In this document: positions 49,301 through 55,300 of the stretch, piece after piece
Position numbering within the stretch: the first letter of the stretch is position 1
How the letters are laid out: each line of letters opens with the position of its first letter
Origin: Pectinophora gossypiella
Taxonomy: Eukaryota > Arthropoda > Insecta > Lepidoptera > Gelechiidae
Assembly: GCF_024362695.1 (NCBI RefSeq)
Contig: NC_065422.1
Coordinates: 10,291,534 to 10,355,533 of the forward strand
Direction: 5' to 3'
DNA length: 64,000 nucleotides
The notes under the pieces: generated by a model
Database searches by the model: none
Told to the model about the DNA's origin: nothing
What the model saw: the letters and a program-made list of their open reading frames with translations, nothing else
Translations under genes and position numbers: made by a program

Positions 49301-52300
49301 ACAGTCATGAGCAATATGTACCCACTTTAGGACTCTGTCGCACTAACATATTTTACATTTAGCGAGACTAAACAGTTCAATTTGTCAAAAAAGTTAATGT
49401 GACATGGTACCAAAGTGTATACATATTAATGCTCGTGACCGTACGATAACGTCAATGTGTGGTGTCTGTGTAAAACGAGGTTGTTTGTCTGAAGTGTCCG
49501 GGGTGTAGTAACGGTGTCACTAATACTCTGTATGTATTCTTTGGTAGAGCTGTAGAATGAATGACATTTGTGGTTAGACATACCTGTACGGTCCTCTGCT
49601 GCATGTGTGACTGCTGTATGTTGGTGAGCGGGGGCGGGACGGTGACGGCGGGGGACGCGGGCGCCGTTACTGTTGGCGGTTCCGGGGCCGGCTTGGGGGC
49701 TGGTTGGCTCTGTTGACATAGACACACGTCTCATTCATTTATGCATGTTTTTTAATTTATGCATGTGTACACAGTACGAGTATTTTTTAGTCTACTCGTG
49801 CTCCCCGGACTGTGTTGAAAATCAGTGTTGCCCTATGGGTAAATATTCACTGACCTGGCGTTTTTGGTGAGCTGCGGCACCCATATACCTTTATGTTTTC
49901 CAACTTAATATTAATATGTGTATATTTTAATGTTGTAAATGTGTATGTGTGTAGGTTTACCTATATAAAGTTTTTTTTTTATTATTACTGTGCAGACGTG
50001 TTAAGGTTTAACCTTTATTTAAGTTTACATACGATGGTTTGTTTTTTGAATAGGGAATTTCAAATAGCTGCCAATGTCAGTCTCTGTTTGTCATAATCTA
50101 TGGCCTGTATGTGCGTGGTGAATAAGTGTAGGGTTTTAAAATTCCACGAAACGAATGTATACCTGAAGAACGAGTTCTATGATTATATTTTTTTGTCTAT
50201 GGAATACTCTAAAAAAAAAAAAAAAAAAAATTTATTTGCAGCAGCGATTACATTATTCTAGATTGGTCTATGAGCGGTGTGACTTTACTTTTCCCGTAAT
50301 GGCGAAACGATTATAATTGTGAATGTAACAAGACTACAATAAACTGTGTGGAGCTGATGTGTCGAGCTGATGTTTCCATCCCACAACTTTTGGGGGCTCG
50401 TCCGGGATTTGAACCCGGGACCTCTCGCTGATGTGTCGTGCTTTTATTTCCGTCCCACATAAGTATACATTTGTCTGTGTGTACATACCTGTTGTTGCTG
50501 TATCTGTTGCTGATGTCGCTGCTCCTGCGCCTCTCGCTCTGCGGCGGCGGCGGCCATCGCGCTGGGCCCGCTCACCGTCTCCACCACACGCATCAGTATG
50601 CACGCCCGCGGGCCGTAGCTTTGAGCCTGACAACGAAATAACATTAAGAGCCACTTCCTTGCCAGTGTAGCATTCTCCATTCTTGTCTATCAAAGGCCAA
50701 TTCTTTAAACATTAACAGCCTATATACTACATCATAATTAAATTAAGAGCCACGCTCTTGACGCAAAATCTCCATGTAATTATTATGACTTGTCAAACAA
50801 TTTGATTAAAATCCATCGACTTCTCTGTCAAATTCAAAAATTTCTTTATTTAGTAGGTAACATAGTTTAAACCATCAATTTTACGTGACGAACGTCTCAT
50901 CCGCCTAAAACTACTGCAGCTTCTCACAACCTATATAGCTAAGGAAAAGAAACTACAAGGAAAACCTCGGCACAGGGCCCTAGACATTCTTAAAAAATAC
51001 ATAAAATATTTTTATATAATTCGGCTGCGTAACATCAGTTCCCAGACAGTTGATCCCATGCATTCATCGTCGGTTTGTAATAACGCCGATGGTGTGTAAA
51101 ACTCACCTCAACAGTAACAAGTGACACTAGAGTATGCACCAGGCCGGGCACGCGAGCCACAGCCTCGCTGGCGCGGTCCCCGAGTGACGTCAGCGCGTAC
51201 ACGCACTCTAACGTACACACCAACACCATTATGTCTCGTAGAGTCAGTAACGCGCACACGTCACTGTATACCTGAAGGTAAATACAATATTATCCATTTA
51301 TCACGTTGGTCTAACAGAAAGCTTGGTGTATACTCAATGGATGTACCTCTGACTACCCCAATTGGAATACAGGGTCTTAGTGGCATCTTAACGAAAACTT
51401 TGAAGGCGCATAAAAAAGTAAGTGCGCAATGCACACAAACGTCAAATAGCATTTTTTTAAAAAAAAAATGGGTTCGCGTTTGACCAGTCTCACTTGATAG
51501 TAAGTGACGATGTGGTCTATTGCTTTTTCAAAATAAAATGCTTTCATGTGGCATCCCTGCCCCCCCCTTTCTTAGAGTTGTACAAACCTTGGCCTCCAAA
51601 GCCTTCAAGAGCGCGTCTTCGTTGACCTCGTTCTGAGCGAGTTTATTGAGCAGCTCCAGAGCCGCGAGCACCCTCGCTCTATCCGGGGAAACCAGCGCGG
51701 ATTGGATGGTCGACAGCACGTGTCGGGAAATCAGACAGGTGGCTGGGTCCTGGCGAGATTAATTAGGTACAGATCCATTTAAACGGAATTGCAATTAACA
51801 ATGCATCTGGAATATCTGGGTTTCTTGCTTCGTTTATCAATTCTATTATGATGGTAATCACAAGGCATTGTCTGGGATTAGTCTTTGAAATTCTTTCTCT
51901 CTAAAAATAATAGCTCAATGCGTATGCAAAGACGCTACCGAAGCACTCCGGAGGCTGAATATTTTGTAATATTTGAATTTGTATGGACGCGTATAAACAT
52001 AAATCTGGGCATAACGCCGCAGTTTGAAACAACCTATCTTCTGGAATTTATTAACTAAATTAACTTACTTTGATAATGAGTTCCGTGGAGATGTTTCCGA
52101 GAGTATCCAAACCGGATTGCCGCAGAGTACCGACCCAACAATTCGCACAAAGTAATAAGAATCTGAAAAAAAAAACATTTAAAAATGTTTATCTGTCTAT
52201 CAAAAATGTGCACGACCTCACTATTTCGCGGAGCCAAAAGTCATCAACCGGCACTTCATAACCCGATACGGGGTGAGGGGCCTGAGAATCCAGGGACAAC

Positions 52301-55300
52301 TCAGAAATGCACAAGATCCTCAGGTTCCCACGTGTCTACGCCGTGTAGTTAAATAATTTAAAGGGTACCTTATGAGAGTAGTGTTCTTGGCGAGGTAGTG
52401 CACATTCTCCTCGTGGAAAGACAGCGAACGCACTATGGACGCTATCTGCAGAACACGTTGTGTGTAGACGCAGGAGGCGCCACCGGGCAACTCCGGGGCG
52501 AACAGCTGACTTTGATCTGAAGGTTCCGTCACCCAGTCTTCTAGCGCCTCCTGAGACCAAAATAAAATTCATTTCTTTATTATGGCAGGAAAGTTCCCAA
52601 ATATTTACTTACAGCATTGGTAAAGGTACAGCAATGATTTCGAATTCATGTTTAGATTATAAATTATTATCACGTGGTGAAGGAAAACATTGTGAGAAAA
52701 CCCACATTCCCGAGAAATGCGTTTCGGAGGTATATGTCTGTATTGGGCTGGTTTTCCCTTCGCGGGTTGGAAGGTCAGATAGGTAGTTGCTGTAAAAAAA
52801 ACCGGAGCTGTCAAATCTTCAGGTTAGGTGAAAAAATACGACATAACACTAGGAAGATGATGATGTGTATTGATAAATATTAGCTCAGAACAATGTTGAC
52901 AATTATCTGGAGAACTCATGCTTGCATAAAAAATAAATAAATGTACCATCGGAACGAACATATTATGTTTTTTACCAGAACGCTTTTCTAGTAAATCTCT
53001 AATAAGCGCCCAACGAAGTCGATATTTGTCATTTTTTGCCGCACCAATCCACTTCTACGATCCAATTAGACCTGCCAGGCCTTTAGTCAATTCAAACGAG
53101 TTACAGAACCCACCTCTTCTCGCATCTTCTCAATGACGTCGTCAATACCGGCGTCTTGCGTGAGGCAGTCAGTCAGCGTGTTGTGCGCAGCGAGAGCCTG
53201 CACCATCAGCTCGGGCTGCTCTATACCGGGCTGCATGAACTTGGTCTCGTCTGCCAACTCCTTAGCGCCCCCTCCACCAGCTCTCATGCACCAAAACTCG
53301 TCGGGGTAACGACCTCTGGCTTCGAAATACGAACGGCCTATCGTGTCTCTTAGACTTGCTGTGGGTAGAAAAAGTAAACTGTTATCTATGACGTCACTTT
53401 TTAAATTCTTCTACGAATTACTAATTAACAGAATTAATGCGACAAAATCCAAGATCTGTTAACAGAACTGTGCGACAGAACTGGTGGAAGTACAACCATA
53501 TAGCAAAGTGTAACGACCTCATACATACAATCATGTCTATATCCGTAGATATTCAACTAGGTACAATACCCGGGAATTCAACCACTTTCGTTGTCTTTTC
53601 ATCTACTTTTAGCAAACTCTTTATGCATGCTCGCCGGTTTAGACTACTTTTAACCTAACCCTATGTAAAATATCCTGAATCTAATAATTATTTAAGGCTT
53701 TATATGACTGATATGATATTATATCTGAATTAAAAATTGCGCCGGTTTGAACACTGGTCCCAGACTTGCACTAACGAGTTATTAATTTGTCTTAAGTGCA
53801 GTTTTCACTAACACAGTTGGCTCCACCAGACCGAGAAAGCTCAGTGAAGTGTGGGTACTTAGTTCATCTTGCTGGCCAAATGGAATATAGTCGTAAGCTT
53901 ATGTCATATGAAAAAAAAAAAAGAACTCACAATGATTATAAACCCCGGCATGTGCAAGTAAGAAGTCCAATATATGCGGCGTGGTGGACAATGGCAGCCT
54001 GTTCGAGTGATCAGCAGCTAACACTGTACAGACATTGACAGCGAAGTCCTGTTCGTTCGGCATTGGTGAGAGGAGCGAAAGGGCGAGCCTTTCCGAAGGC
54101 CCGGCCACTCGAGGCGCCGTGCGAAGCGCTTCTCCTGATGCTGTTGGCAAAGTTTTAGATTACTTTATTGGTCGGTGAAAGAAGTGCGAACCCGCATTTG
54201 GATTTCACGTTTTCGGGGACATAATAGTTTTTATTCAAATTTCTTCTTACCGCATCAAAATGAGGGATATGAGAGAAATAAGCAGCAAAGAAAGAGTGTA
54301 GACAGATATTTTTGCCCTTAGAAAATTATGGATCTACCTACTCCACACCAATTTCATCGGTCATCCCGTGCTAATAGCACTTGCAATAAATAATTGCGTG
54401 TTGAAATATCGGGAGTCTCATATCACTGATTTTAACGCGGTAAGAACCCGGTATATTGTCTTTAAATAATGATAATAACTGCGTAAACCTCAAACAATGT
54501 ATTCAAATTTTTATTCAACAAAACGCAAGTTTAATTAAATTTTAAATTTGGAACATTAATTTTAAGAATTAAATAAAATTCAAATTATAATACTTTATCT
54601 TTATGTAAGATAGTACATATGTATAGAAAAACGTTTATGATGCCACCTCTGCCATTCTTGGGCTAAGCATTCAAAAACTTTGGTAGGAAATGCATTTACA
54701 ATTTTGAAGACACACACACACACACACTAAATCCACCACCATGGAACACCCAGACGCGGCAATACTGCTGATTTACTTTAAAATCTAAATATAATATGGA
54801 AGGTTTTATAAACGATTTCCCACATACAATATTTCTCAATACTTCGCCAATACATCACTAGTCCAAAGATTAAAATAATAAAACAAATGCCTAATAACTA
54901 AAAAACTTTAGAGTAATCTAACATTGTTAATTTTCCTACATTTTGACTATTGGGTAGTGATAAATTATGAAATTCTGATTGCTAAAATAACAGCTTATAA
55001 CGATATATAAATATTCTCCCAATGCCCATAGTCCAGCCGTGGTAACCCTACACGGGTTAGGTCACATACCTCCGAAAAGGCATTTCTCGGGAATGTGGGT
55101 TTCCTCACGATGTTCTCCTTCACCGCTGAGCACATGATAATAATTTATCATCCAAACATGAATTCGAAGACAGATTCGACAATCATTGGTTTAGGCCTGT
55201 GCTGGCTTCGAACCTGCGACCTCAAAGTGAAAGGTAAGTGTTCTACCAAATTGGCTTCTATGCTATGTTTCTCAAAAAATATAGACGGCACTGTAAGGAT